NCBI GenBank assembly: GCA_023412855.1
Contig: JAEZRJ010000081.1
Span: 1-22,463 of the forward strand
DNA: 22,463 nucleotides
Origin: Bacillota bacterium
Lineage (GTDB): Bacteria; Bacillota; Clostridia; Lachnospirales; Lachnospiraceae
Reading direction: 5' to 3'
Below the pieces are notes generated by a model that was not told the DNA's origin, searched no databases, and worked only from the letters and a program-made list of their open reading frames with translations. Below are positions 6,923 through 13,404 of this stretch, in pieces. The translations under genes were made by a program, and so were the position numbers. Positions within the stretch are counted from its first letter, which is position 1; every line of letters starts with the position of its first letter.

Positions 6923-9796
6923 ATGGAAAGCGGTATCGAGAAAGAAAGTAAAAAAATGCTCCCCCGGAGAGAGTATATTAAAATACGGGGAGCGAACGAA
7001 CATAATCTGAAAAATATCGACGTGGATATTCCGAGGAATGAACTGGTGGTATTGACCGGCCTGTCCGGATCAGGAAAGTCTTCTTTGGCGTTCGACACGA
7101 TTTACGCGGAGGGACAGAGGCGTTATATGGAGTCTTTATCCTCCTATGCCAGGCAGTTTCTCGGACAGATGGAGAAGCCCAATGTGGAGAAGATAGAAGG
7201 CTTATCGCCTGCAATTTCCATCGATCAGAAATCCACCAACCGTAATCCCCGTTCCACCGTTGGAACGGTAACGGAGATTTATGATTATTTCCGTCTTTTG
7301 TATGCAAGAATCGGTATTCCCCATTGTCCTTCCTGTGGAAAGGAAATCAAGAAGCAGTCAGTAGACCAGATGACGGACCAGATTATGGAACTGCCGGAAG
7401 GAACGAGAATTCAATTGCTGGCTCCGGTAGTAAGAGGGCGTAAGGGCGAGCATACCAAAGTATTCGAGCGGGCGAAAAGGAGCGGCTATGTCCGTGTTCG
7501 CGTGGACGGTAATATGTACGAGCTGTCGGAAGAAATCAAACTGGATAAAAATATAAAGCATAATATCGAAGTGGTAGTGGATAGGCTGGTAGTAAAACCC
7601 GGAGTCGAAAGGCGACTGACGGATTCCATCGAAAACGTATTGGAGTTAGCGGAGGGACTGCTCTTCGTAGATGTGCTGGAAAGGGAAATGATGACTTTCA
7701 GCCAGAGCTTTTCCTGCCCGGACTGTGGAGTGAGCGTCAGCGAGATAGAGCCCAGGAGCTTTTCGTTTAACAACCCCTTCGGTGCTTGTCCGGAATGCTT
7801 CGGACTGGGGTATAAGATGGAATTCGATATAGATCTGATGATTCCTGATAAGCGGAGGAGCATCAATCAAGGCGCGATTGCGGTAATGGGCTGGCAGTCC
7901 TGCAACGACCCGGGCAGTTTTAGCAATGCGATTCTTCAGGCACTTTGCAGAGAATATGATTTTGATTTGGACACTCCTTTCGAGGAATATTCCGATAGGG
8001 TGAAACAAATCTTGATTCATGGCACCGACGGCAAAGAGGTGAAAGTACATTATAAAGGACAGAGAGGGCAAGGAGTATATCCGGTAGCCTTCGAAGGATT
8101 GGTTAGAAATGTGGAGAGGCGTTACCGTGAGACGGGTTCCGAGAGTTCTAAGCAAGAGTACGAGACCTTCATGAATATCATCCCGTGTAAGAAATGTAAA
8201 GGGATGCGGTTAAAGGAGGAGGCTTTGGCTGTTACCGTCAGCGATAAGAACATAAATGAGATTACTTCCTTTTCTATTAGAAAGCTTCATAAATTTCTGA
8301 GTGAAATGGAGCTTACCAAGCAGCAGCAATTGATCGGCAAGCAAGTTTTGAAGGAGATTAACGCCAGGGTCGGCTTTTTGATCGATGTGGGGCTTGATTA
8401 TTTATCTCTGTCCAGAGCTACGGGAACTCTCTCCGGCGGTGAGGCACAGAGAATCCGCCTTGCTACTCAGATTGGCTCCGGGCTGGTTGGTGTTTGTTAT
8501 ATATTGGATGAGCCGAGTATCGGACTGCATCAGAGGGACAACGATAAGCTTTTGAATACGCTGCGCAACCTGAAGGATATGGGAAATACTTTGCTTGTGG
8601 TAGAGCACGATGAAGATACGATGCTGGCGGCGGATTATATAGTGGATATAGGACCGGGGGCCGGTTCTCATGGCGGAGAGGTAATTGCACAGGGAACGGC
8701 AGAGGATATTATGAATACTCCGGATTCTATAACCGGACAGTATCTGAGTGGTAAGCTGCAGATACCGATACCTGAGAAGCGCCGTGTACCCACTGGAGAG
8801 CTGATTGTACGCAAGGCGCAGGAAAATAATTTAAAGGGAATTGACGTAACGTTTCCTCTGGGAGTTATGACTTGCGTGACGGGAGTGTCCGGATCGGGTA
8901 AAAGTTCTCTTGTTAACGAAATCCTTTATAAACATTTGGCGAGGGATTTGAATCGTGCGCGGACTATTCCGGGAAAGCATGCAGGTATCGATGGAATCGA
9001 GCAGCTGGATAAAGTTATCGATATAGACCAGTCCCCAATCGGAAGGACACCCCGTTCTAATCCGGCCACTTATACGGGAGTATTCGACCAGATTCGCGAC
9101 TTGTTCGCGACGACAGCCGATGCGAAAGCAAAAGGGTATAAAAAAGGGCGTTTCAGCTTCAATGTTAAGGGCGGAAGATGTGAAGCCTGCAGCGGAGACG
9201 GAATCATTAAGATCGAGATGCACTTTTTGCCGGATATCTATGTTCCCTGCGAGGTGTGCGGAGGGAAACGCTATAATCGGGAAACCCTGGATGTGAAGTA
9301 CAAGGGAAAGAGTATTTACGATGTGCTGGACATGACGGTGGAAGAAGCGGTAGGATTTTTTGAAAACGTGCCTTCTATCAGAAGAAAGATAGAAACGTTA
9401 AACGACGTGGGCTTATCCTATGTGAAGCTGGGGCAGCCATCCACCACCCTTTCAGGAGGCGAGGCGCAGAGAATTAAGCTGGCTACGGAGCTTAGCAAGA
9501 GAAGCACGGGAAAGACAATCTATATATTGGATGAGCCTACCACCGGACTTCATTTTGCGGATGTCCACAAGCTGACGGAGATATTGCACAAACTGGCTGA
9601 CGGCGGAAATACGGTGGTTGTCATTGAACACAATCTGGACGTTATAAAGACTGCGGATTATATTATCGATATCGGTCCGGAGGGCGGAGACAAGGGAGGA
9701 ACAGTCATCGCAGAGGGAACACCGGAGGAAGTGGCAGGAAATTCCAAGTCCTACACCGGATTTTACGTCAATAAAATGTTGGAACGATATAAATAA
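6923..9796 (+). CDS. uvrA: UvrA, excinuclease ABC subunit A
   Basis: This is the dimeric ABC-type ATPase that finds bulky DNA lesions and loads UvrB. With this start it has 957 aa, close to family norms. The first ATPase has Walker A GLSGSGKSS (about 46-54), an inserted zinc module (CPSCG), further Cys pairs (CPDCG, CPECFG, CKKCKG) and the signature LSGGEAQRIRLA. The second has Walker A GVSGSGKSS, the C-terminal zinc finger (CEACSGDG ... CEVCGGKRY), signature LSGGEAQRIKLA and Walker B YILDEPTTGLH. I place the start at ATG 6923 rather than 6911: TGGAGG at 6912-6917 is a good ribosome site 5 nt before 6923, and it would lie inside the gene if 6911 were used. It is probably co-transcribed with uvrB through element copy C. 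Confidence 0.97.
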   Translation: MESGIEKESKKMLPRREYIKIRGANEHNLKNIDVDIPRNELVVLTGLSGSGKSSLAFDTIYAEGQRRYMESLSSYARQFLGQMEKPNVEKIEGLSPAISIDQKSTNRNPRSTVGTVTEIYDYFRLLYARIGIPHCPSCGKEIKKQSVDQMTDQIMELPEGTRIQLLAPVVRGRKGEHTKVFERAKRSGYVRVRVDGNMYELSEEIKLDKNIKHNIEVVVDRLVVKPGVERRLTDSIENVLELAEGLLFVDVLEREMMTFSQSFSCPDCGVSVSEIEPRSFSFNNPFGACPECFGLGYKMEFDIDLMIPDKRRSINQGAIAVMGWQSCNDPGSFSNAILQALCREYDFDLDTPFEEYSDRVKQILIHGTDGKEVKVHYKGQRGQGVYPVAFEGLVRNVERRYRETGSESSKQEYETFMNIIPCKKCKGMRLKEEALAVTVSDKNINEITSFSIRKLHKFLSEMELTKQQQLIGKQVLKEINARVGFLIDVGLDYLSLSRATGTLSGGEAQRIRLATQIGSGLVGVCYILDEPSIGLHQRDNDKLLNTLRNLKDMGNTLLVVEHDEDTMLAADYIVDIGPGAGSHGGEVIAQGTAEDIMNTPDSITGQYLSGKLQIPIPEKRRVPTGELIVRKAQENNLKGIDVTFPLGVMTCVTGVSGSGKSSLVNEILYKHLARDLNRARTIPGKHAGIDGIEQLDKVIDIDQSPIGRTPRSNPATYTGVFDQIRDLFATTADAKAKGYKKGRFSFNVKGGRCEACSGDGIIKIEMHFLPDIYVPCEVCGGKRYNRETLDVKYKGKSIYDVLDMTVEEAVGFFENVPSIRRKIETLNDVGLSYVKLGQPSTTLSGGEAQRIKLATELSKRSTGKTIYILDEPTTGLHFADVHKLTEILHKLADGGNTVVVIEHNLDVIKTADYIIDIGPEGGDKGGTVIAEGTPEEVAGNSKSYTGFYVNKMLERYK

Positions 9797-9841
9797 GATA
9801 TAAATAAAAATAAGCTGAAAAAATAAAAAATATCTTAAGTA

Positions 9842-9860
9842 ATCGGTAAAAAAAGCCGAT
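9842..9860 (+). other. Weak hairpin in the uvrA-mbl intergenic region
   Basis: ATCGGT (9842-9847) and GCCGAT (9855-9860) can pair around a seven-A loop. The stem has only six pairs, one of them G-U, and no U-run follows, so it is at best a poor terminator for uvrA. The rest of 9797-9961 is AT-rich, and I see no gene or clear element in it. Confidence 0.25.
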
Positions 9861-9961
9861 AATATTGAATATAAAGAAAAGCATGGAGGCGGCAAGTGAG
9901 GCGGAAGGAACCGCTTTCATTTGCTGTGTCTGATTTTTTTATAAAATTTTGTGAAACCCCT

Positions 9962-9989
9962 TTGAAAAATCGAATCTTTAAGGTATAAT
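9962..9989 (+). promoter_or_regulatory. Sigma-A type promoter for the mbl-flagellar rod operon
   Basis: TTGAAA (9962-9967) is followed after 16 bp by a perfect TATAAT (9984-9989). Transcription would start near 9996, giving a leader of about 80 nt before the mbl start. Confidence 0.75.
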
Positions 9990-10076
9990 AGCTGTGTGCG
10001 TTTGGCTTAAAGATATTTTGAAAAATATGAAGATAGATTTTGCATGAGATAGGACACTGAGAAAGGGGTTTAACAT

Positions 10077-11069
10077 ATGCAATATACAGATATAGGAATT
10101 GATTTGGGAACAGCGAGTATCCTAGTATATATCAGGGGAAAGGGCGTAGTACTTAAGGAACCTTCCGTAGTAGCTTTCGACAGGGATACCGACAAAATAA
10201 GAGCGATTGGTGAAGATGCAAGACTGATGCTCGGCAGAACCCCCGGAAATATTGTGGCGGTAAGACCGCTTAGACAAGGCGTTATCTCAGATTACAGAGT
10301 GACGGAGAAGATGATGAAATATTTCATCCAGAAGGCGCTGGGCAAAAAAACGTTCCGTAAGCCCCGCATTGCGGTGTGTGTACCGAGCGGAGTGACCGAG
10401 GTGGAGAAGAAGGCAGTAGAGGATGCGACCTATCAGGCAGGAGCCAGAGAGGTTTCCATTATTGAAGAGCCTATTGCTGCAGCGATAGGAGCGGGAATCG
10501 ACATTTCCAAACCTTGCGGAAACATGATTGTCGATATCGGCGGAGGAACCTCAGATATTGCTGTTATTTCCTTGGGAGGTACTGTGGTAAGCGCGTCCAT
10601 TAAGATAGCCGGAGACGATTTCGATGAAGCTATCGTTCGTTATATGAGAAAGAAACATAATCTGCTGATAGGTGAACGGACAGCGGAGGATTTGAAGATA
10701 AAGATCGGTTCTGCTTACAGACGCACCGAGGTGGATTATATGGATGTCAGAGGTCGTAATCTCGTAACCGGATTACCGAGAACGGTAAAGGTTTCTTCGG
10801 AGGAGACGGAGGAAGCACTTCGCGAGACCACGGCGCAGATCGTGGAGACGATACACAGCGTGCTGGAGAAGACACCCCCGGAATTGGCAGCAGATATTGC
10901 GGACAGAGGCATTGTTCTTACCGGAGGCGGAAGCCTGCTTCGCGGCTTGGAGGATTTGATAGCTTCTAAGACGGGAATCAACACGATGACGGCAGAGGAT
11001 CCCATGACAGCCGTTGCAATCGGAACCGGTAAATATGTGGAATTTTTAGCAGGATACAAAGAAGACTAA
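10077..11069 (+). CDS. mbl: MreB/Mbl family actin-like cell-shape protein
   Basis: This is an actin-like ATPase that polymerises under the membrane and directs lateral wall synthesis. The 330-aa protein shows the family's phosphate-1 loop DLGTASILVY (9-18), EEPIAAAIGAG (about 136-146), phosphate-2 loop DIGGGTSDIAVIS (about 154-166) and adenosine motif LTGGGSLLRGL. The ribosome site is GAAAGGGG upstream. The paralogue assignment (mbl rather than mreB) rests on context: in B. subtilis mbl is directly followed by flhO and flhP, as here, whereas mreB is followed by mreC and mreD, which are absent. The sequence alone would also fit MreB or MreBH. Confidence 0.9.
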   Translation: MQYTDIGIDLGTASILVYIRGKGVVLKEPSVVAFDRDTDKIRAIGEDARLMLGRTPGNIVAVRPLRQGVISDYRVTEKMMKYFIQKALGKKTFRKPRIAVCVPSGVTEVEKKAVEDATYQAGAREVSIIEEPIAAAIGAGIDISKPCGNMIVDIGGGTSDIAVISLGGTVVSASIKIAGDDFDEAIVRYMRKKHNLLIGERTAEDLKIKIGSAYRRTEVDYMDVRGRNLVTGLPRTVKVSSEETEEALRETTAQIVETIHSVLEKTPPELAADIADRGIVLTGGGSLLRGLEDLIASKTGINTMTAEDPMTAVAIGTGKYVEFLAGYKED

Positions 11070-11080
11070 CCCATTGCATA

Positions 11081-11161
11081 ATGGAAGTCTGTCGCTATAT
11101 GGAAGTTTATCTGGCGATAGGAGTCTATCATTAGTCAGATTGATAAAAGGGAATGTATAAT
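11081..11161 (+). promoter_or_regulatory. Imperfect tandem repeats and possible -10 box before flhO
   Basis: Three loosely similar units, beginning ATGGAAGTCT (11081), ATGGAAGTTT (11099) and AGGAGTCTAT (11119), precede a TATAAT at 11156-11161. The best -35 at usable spacing is TAGTCA (11132-11137, 18 bp), which is weak. It could be an internal promoter giving flagellar genes expression independent of mbl. No sigma-D type sequence is evident. Confidence 0.3.
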
Positions 11162-11187
11162 ATACTGAGGGGAAAAGGAGTAGTTAT

Positions 11188-11970
11188 ATGGTTAAGGGTT
11201 TATACACTGCTTATACAGGTATGGTAAATGAGCAACATAGGATGGACGTCCTTACCAATAACCTGGCGAATGCGAATACCAACGGATATAAAAAGGAAGG
11301 AGTCACCAGTCAGGCTTTTGATGATGTACTCGCTTACAAAATTAAAGATATGTCCGAAGGGCGCGGAACAGCAAGAGGGCTGGGCGTAAATAATCTGGGA
11401 GTTAAGATTGGTGAGGGCTATACGGATTATTCCCAGGGACCGGTGAAGGGAACGGAGAATCCATTCGATTTGGCGTTGTCGGGCGAAGGATTTTTTACGG
11501 TACAGTGTACCGACAAAGAAGGCGACATCTCGACAAAGTATACGCGTGACGGAAGCTTTACCATGAATTCGCAAGGCTATCTGGTGACCAATGACGGAGA
11601 TTATGTTCTGGGTATGACGGGTGGCCGGATTAAGCTTGATCCTCTTCTCGATTTCAGGGTAGATACTTCGGGCAACATCATGCAAGGGGATGATAATTCT
11701 CCTGTGGCAACATTAAGAATACGTGATTTTGTGGATTATAATTATTTGGAGAAATTCGGCGAGAATTATTTCCAGACGGTAGACGGCTACCGATTCCAGG
11801 ATGCTACGGCGAAAGTGAATCAAGGTTATCTGGAGACTTCCAATATTTCGGTGGTAACAGAGATGACGAATATGATAAACGTATCGAGAGCTTATGAAAC
11901 GAATCAGAAGGTGATTCAGACTTACGACAGCAGCTTGGAAATAGCTGTAAATCAGCTAGGAAAGCTGTAG
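11188..11970 (+). CDS. flhO: Flagellar hook-basal body protein, FlhO/FlgF type
   Basis: This is a structural protein of the flagellar rod/hook axis, exported through the flagellar type III apparatus and therefore without a signal peptide. The 260-aa protein has the conserved N-terminal rod motif (LYTAYTGM ... LTNNLANANTNGYKKEG, residues 5-40), a middle domain with LALSGEGFFTVQ, and the C-terminal helix EMTNMINVSRAYETNQKVIQ shared by FlgB, C, E, F and G proteins. The ribosome site AAAAGGAG is well placed. Length and position after mbl match B. subtilis FlhO; FlgF is an equally acceptable name. It is followed 11 nt later by a paralogue of similar size, so the two probably form successive rod segments. 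Confidence 0.92.
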   Translation: MVKGLYTAYTGMVNEQHRMDVLTNNLANANTNGYKKEGVTSQAFDDVLAYKIKDMSEGRGTARGLGVNNLGVKIGEGYTDYSQGPVKGTENPFDLALSGEGFFTVQCTDKEGDISTKYTRDGSFTMNSQGYLVTNDGDYVLGMTGGRIKLDPLLDFRVDTSGNIMQGDDNSPVATLRIRDFVDYNYLEKFGENYFQTVDGYRFQDATAKVNQGYLETSNISVVTEMTNMINVSRAYETNQKVIQTYDSSLEIAVNQLGKL

Positions 11971-11981
11971 GAGGATAAAGG

Positions 11982-12800
11982 ATGATTAGAAGTTTATGGT
12001 CAGCGGCAACCGGAATGAATGCACAACAGACAAACGTAGATACGATTGCAAATAATCTTGCCAATGTAAATACGGTAGGCTACAAATCGCAGGTAACTCA
12101 GTTTAAAAGCTTATTATATCAGACATTGCAGACGAAGACGACTACGGCAGACGGAGCTGCGAAGCCGGTTACCTCTCAGGTAGGTTTAGGTGTACGCAAT
12201 TCTTCTATCAATCAGATATTTACGCAGGGAAGCTTGATTGCTTCTGAAAGCGGTACTTCATTTGCTATTGAGGGTGATGGATTTTTTGCAGTCAAAAATG
12301 AAAATGATGAGATTAATTATACGAGAAACGGGGATTTTACATGGGGTATTTCCTCCGACGACGGAATCGTGCTGTCAACTACGGATGGGAATCCGGTTCT
12401 GGATTCACAGGGGAGGTCGATAACACTGGCGAAGTCGTTCATGACGAACTTGATTACGATTTCTTCGGATGGAACGCTTATGTATCCCGATACAGAGAAC
12501 AATCTGCAGTCAATGAACATTAAGATAGGAACTTATCAGTTTCGCAATCCTGAAGGATTGGAAAGACAAGGAGATTCCCTTTGGGCTGCAACAGGTGCCA
12601 GCGGGGTGGCAATTAACGAGGCGACTACCACGGGTATTACTAAGAGCAAGGTCGTTCAGGGCTACTTAGAAGGTTCTAATGTTAAGGTAGCGGATGAAAT
12701 GGTAAACCTTATCGTTGCACAGAGAGCTTACGAGATGAATTCTAAAGCGATTACCACTTCGGATGAAATGCTCCAGCAGGCGAACAATCTGAAGCGTTAA
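11982..12800 (+). CDS. flhP: Flagellar hook-basal body protein, FlhP/FlgG type
   Basis: This is the second axial protein of the pair, probably the distal rod. The 272-aa protein starts MIRSLWSAATGMNAQQ, then TIANNLANVNTVGYKSQ (the classic rod signature), a central FAIEGDGFFAVK element and the C-terminal EMVNLIVAQRAYEMNSKAI helix followed by SDEMLQQANNLKR, which is very FlgG-like. The ribosome site AGGAGGATAAAGG directly precedes the ATG. The gene is separated by 20 nt from the rod-binding protein gene downstream. FlgG is the alternative name; the choice of FlhP follows the mbl-flhO-flhP gene order. Confidence 0.92.
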   Translation: MIRSLWSAATGMNAQQTNVDTIANNLANVNTVGYKSQVTQFKSLLYQTLQTKTTTADGAAKPVTSQVGLGVRNSSINQIFTQGSLIASESGTSFAIEGDGFFAVKNENDEINYTRNGDFTWGISSDDGIVLSTTDGNPVLDSQGRSITLAKSFMTNLITISSDGTLMYPDTENNLQSMNIKIGTYQFRNPEGLERQGDSLWAATGASGVAINEATTTGITKSKVVQGYLEGSNVKVADEMVNLIVAQRAYEMNSKAITTSDEMLQQANNLKR

Positions 12801-12820
12801 GAAGGTGAAAGGGGTACATA

Positions 12821-13168
12821 ATGGATATAGGAAGCGGTGTTTCTTCTGCATATACGAGTTATTTGTCTTCTCAGGCATCCAGCAAACTGGATACCCATAT
12901 CAAGACGAAGGATTATTCCCAGTCCTCCGATGAAGAACTCTTGTCGGCATGCAAGGAATTTGAGTCTTACTTTCTGGAGCAGATTTTTAAGGAGATGCAG
13001 AAGACGGTAGATGTATTTAAGGATGAGGATTCAACGCCTAACGACTCGTTGGTAGGCTATTTCAAAGACAGTACTTTGCAGGAATTGGCGAGCACATCTA
13101 CGGAAAAGGAAGGGCTCGGTCTTGCGCAGATGCTCTTCGAGCAGATGAAACGGAATTATGGCTTGTAA
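12821..13168 (+). CDS. flgJ: FlgJ-type flagellar rod-binding protein (N-domain only)
   Basis: This short protein (115 aa) resembles the N-terminal rod-binding domain of FlgJ: ELLSACKEFESYFLEQIFKE (about 45-64), then a helix ending in a DSLVGYFKDSTLQELAST segment and EGLGLAQMLFEQMKRN near the C-terminus. It presumably caps and assembles the rod. The muramidase/glucosaminidase domain found in proteobacterial FlgJ is missing, so cell-wall clearance must come from another enzyme. The start has GAAAGGGG upstream. It is the last gene of the mbl operon; a strong terminator follows 22 bp later. Confidence 0.87.
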   Translation: MDIGSGVSSAYTSYLSSQASSKLDTHIKTKDYSQSSDEELLSACKEFESYFLEQIFKEMQKTVDVFKDEDSTPNDSLVGYFKDSTLQELASTSTEKEGLGLAQMLFEQMKRNYGL

Positions 13169-13190
13169 GGTATATGATTATTGAATGATG

Positions 13191-13216
13191 AGGCTGCTTA
13201 TTTAAGCAGCCTTTTT
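13191..13216 (+). terminator. Rho-independent terminator of the mbl-flagellar operon
   Basis: AGGCTGCTTA (13191-13200) and TAAGCAGCCT (13203-13212) form a perfect 10-bp stem with a TT gap; a few base pairs at the tip would open to make the loop. A run of five T follows (13212-13216). Confidence 0.9.
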
Positions 13217-13243
13217 GCGTATTTATATCCTGCATACGGATAA

Positions 13244-13272
13244 TTGAGAGAAGTACACTTTTGTTCTGTAAT
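13244..13272 (+). promoter_or_regulatory. Sigma-A type promoter for recD2
   Basis: TTGAGA (13244-13249) and TGTAAT (13267-13272) are separated by 17 bp. The -10 lies inside the left arm of a large palindrome (13260-13299), so a protein bound there would block transcription. The predicted leader is about 125 nt. Confidence 0.6.
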
Positions 13273-13299
13273 AAGAAGATGCGTCTATTACAGAACAAA
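13260..13299. promoter_or_regulatory. Large palindrome over the recD2 -10 region, possible operator
   Basis: The arms are TTTGTTCTGTAATA (13260-13273) and TATTACAGAACAAA (13286-13299): 14 bp, perfect, with a 12-nt spacer. No U-run follows, and the transcription start would fall within the spacer, so a hairpin terminator is unlikely and a DNA-binding site more plausible. The sequence TACAGAACAAATG (13289-13301) is identical to 4605-4617 in the uvrB upstream palindrome. Confidence 0.6.
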
Positions 13300-13334
13300 T
13301 GAATGCTCAGTTACGCGCGCGGAACAAGAGCTGT

Positions 13335-13380
13335 GCTGCCGGAGTGTCCGGCTGCGAGAGTGGGCAAAGCACACTTTTGC
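13335..13380 (+). other. GC-rich structured leader upstream of recD2
   Basis: Two hairpins can form in the leader. GCTGCCGGA (13335-13343) pairs with TCCGGCTGC (13347-13355) around GTG, with one T-T mismatch. GCAAA (13364-13368) pairs with TTTGC (13376-13380). The ribosome site AAAGGAGAG follows directly. Base composition is clearly richer in GC than the surrounding intergenic DNA. I know no matching riboswitch class. Confidence 0.45.
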
Positions 13381-13404
13381 TTAAAAAGGAGAGAGGTTGG
13401 ATAT

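Noticed and set aside
9883..9933. 16-codon frame ATGGAGGCGGCA... between uvrA and mbl
   Set aside because: There is no convincing ribosome site, it is very short, and nothing supports expression.
9962..10076. Riboswitch in the mbl leader
   Set aside because: The leader is short (about 80 nt), and I see no conserved core of a known riboswitch class or a terminator/antiterminator pair.
13260..13299. Palindrome before recD2 as an intrinsic terminator
   Set aside because: There is no T-run after either arm on the + strand, a full terminator already lies at 13191-13216, and the palindrome overlaps a good promoter.
13303..13404. N-terminal extension of recD2 by 34 codons
   Set aside because: A good ribosome site precedes ATG 13405, and the extension overlaps the promoter-proximal palindrome and structured leader.
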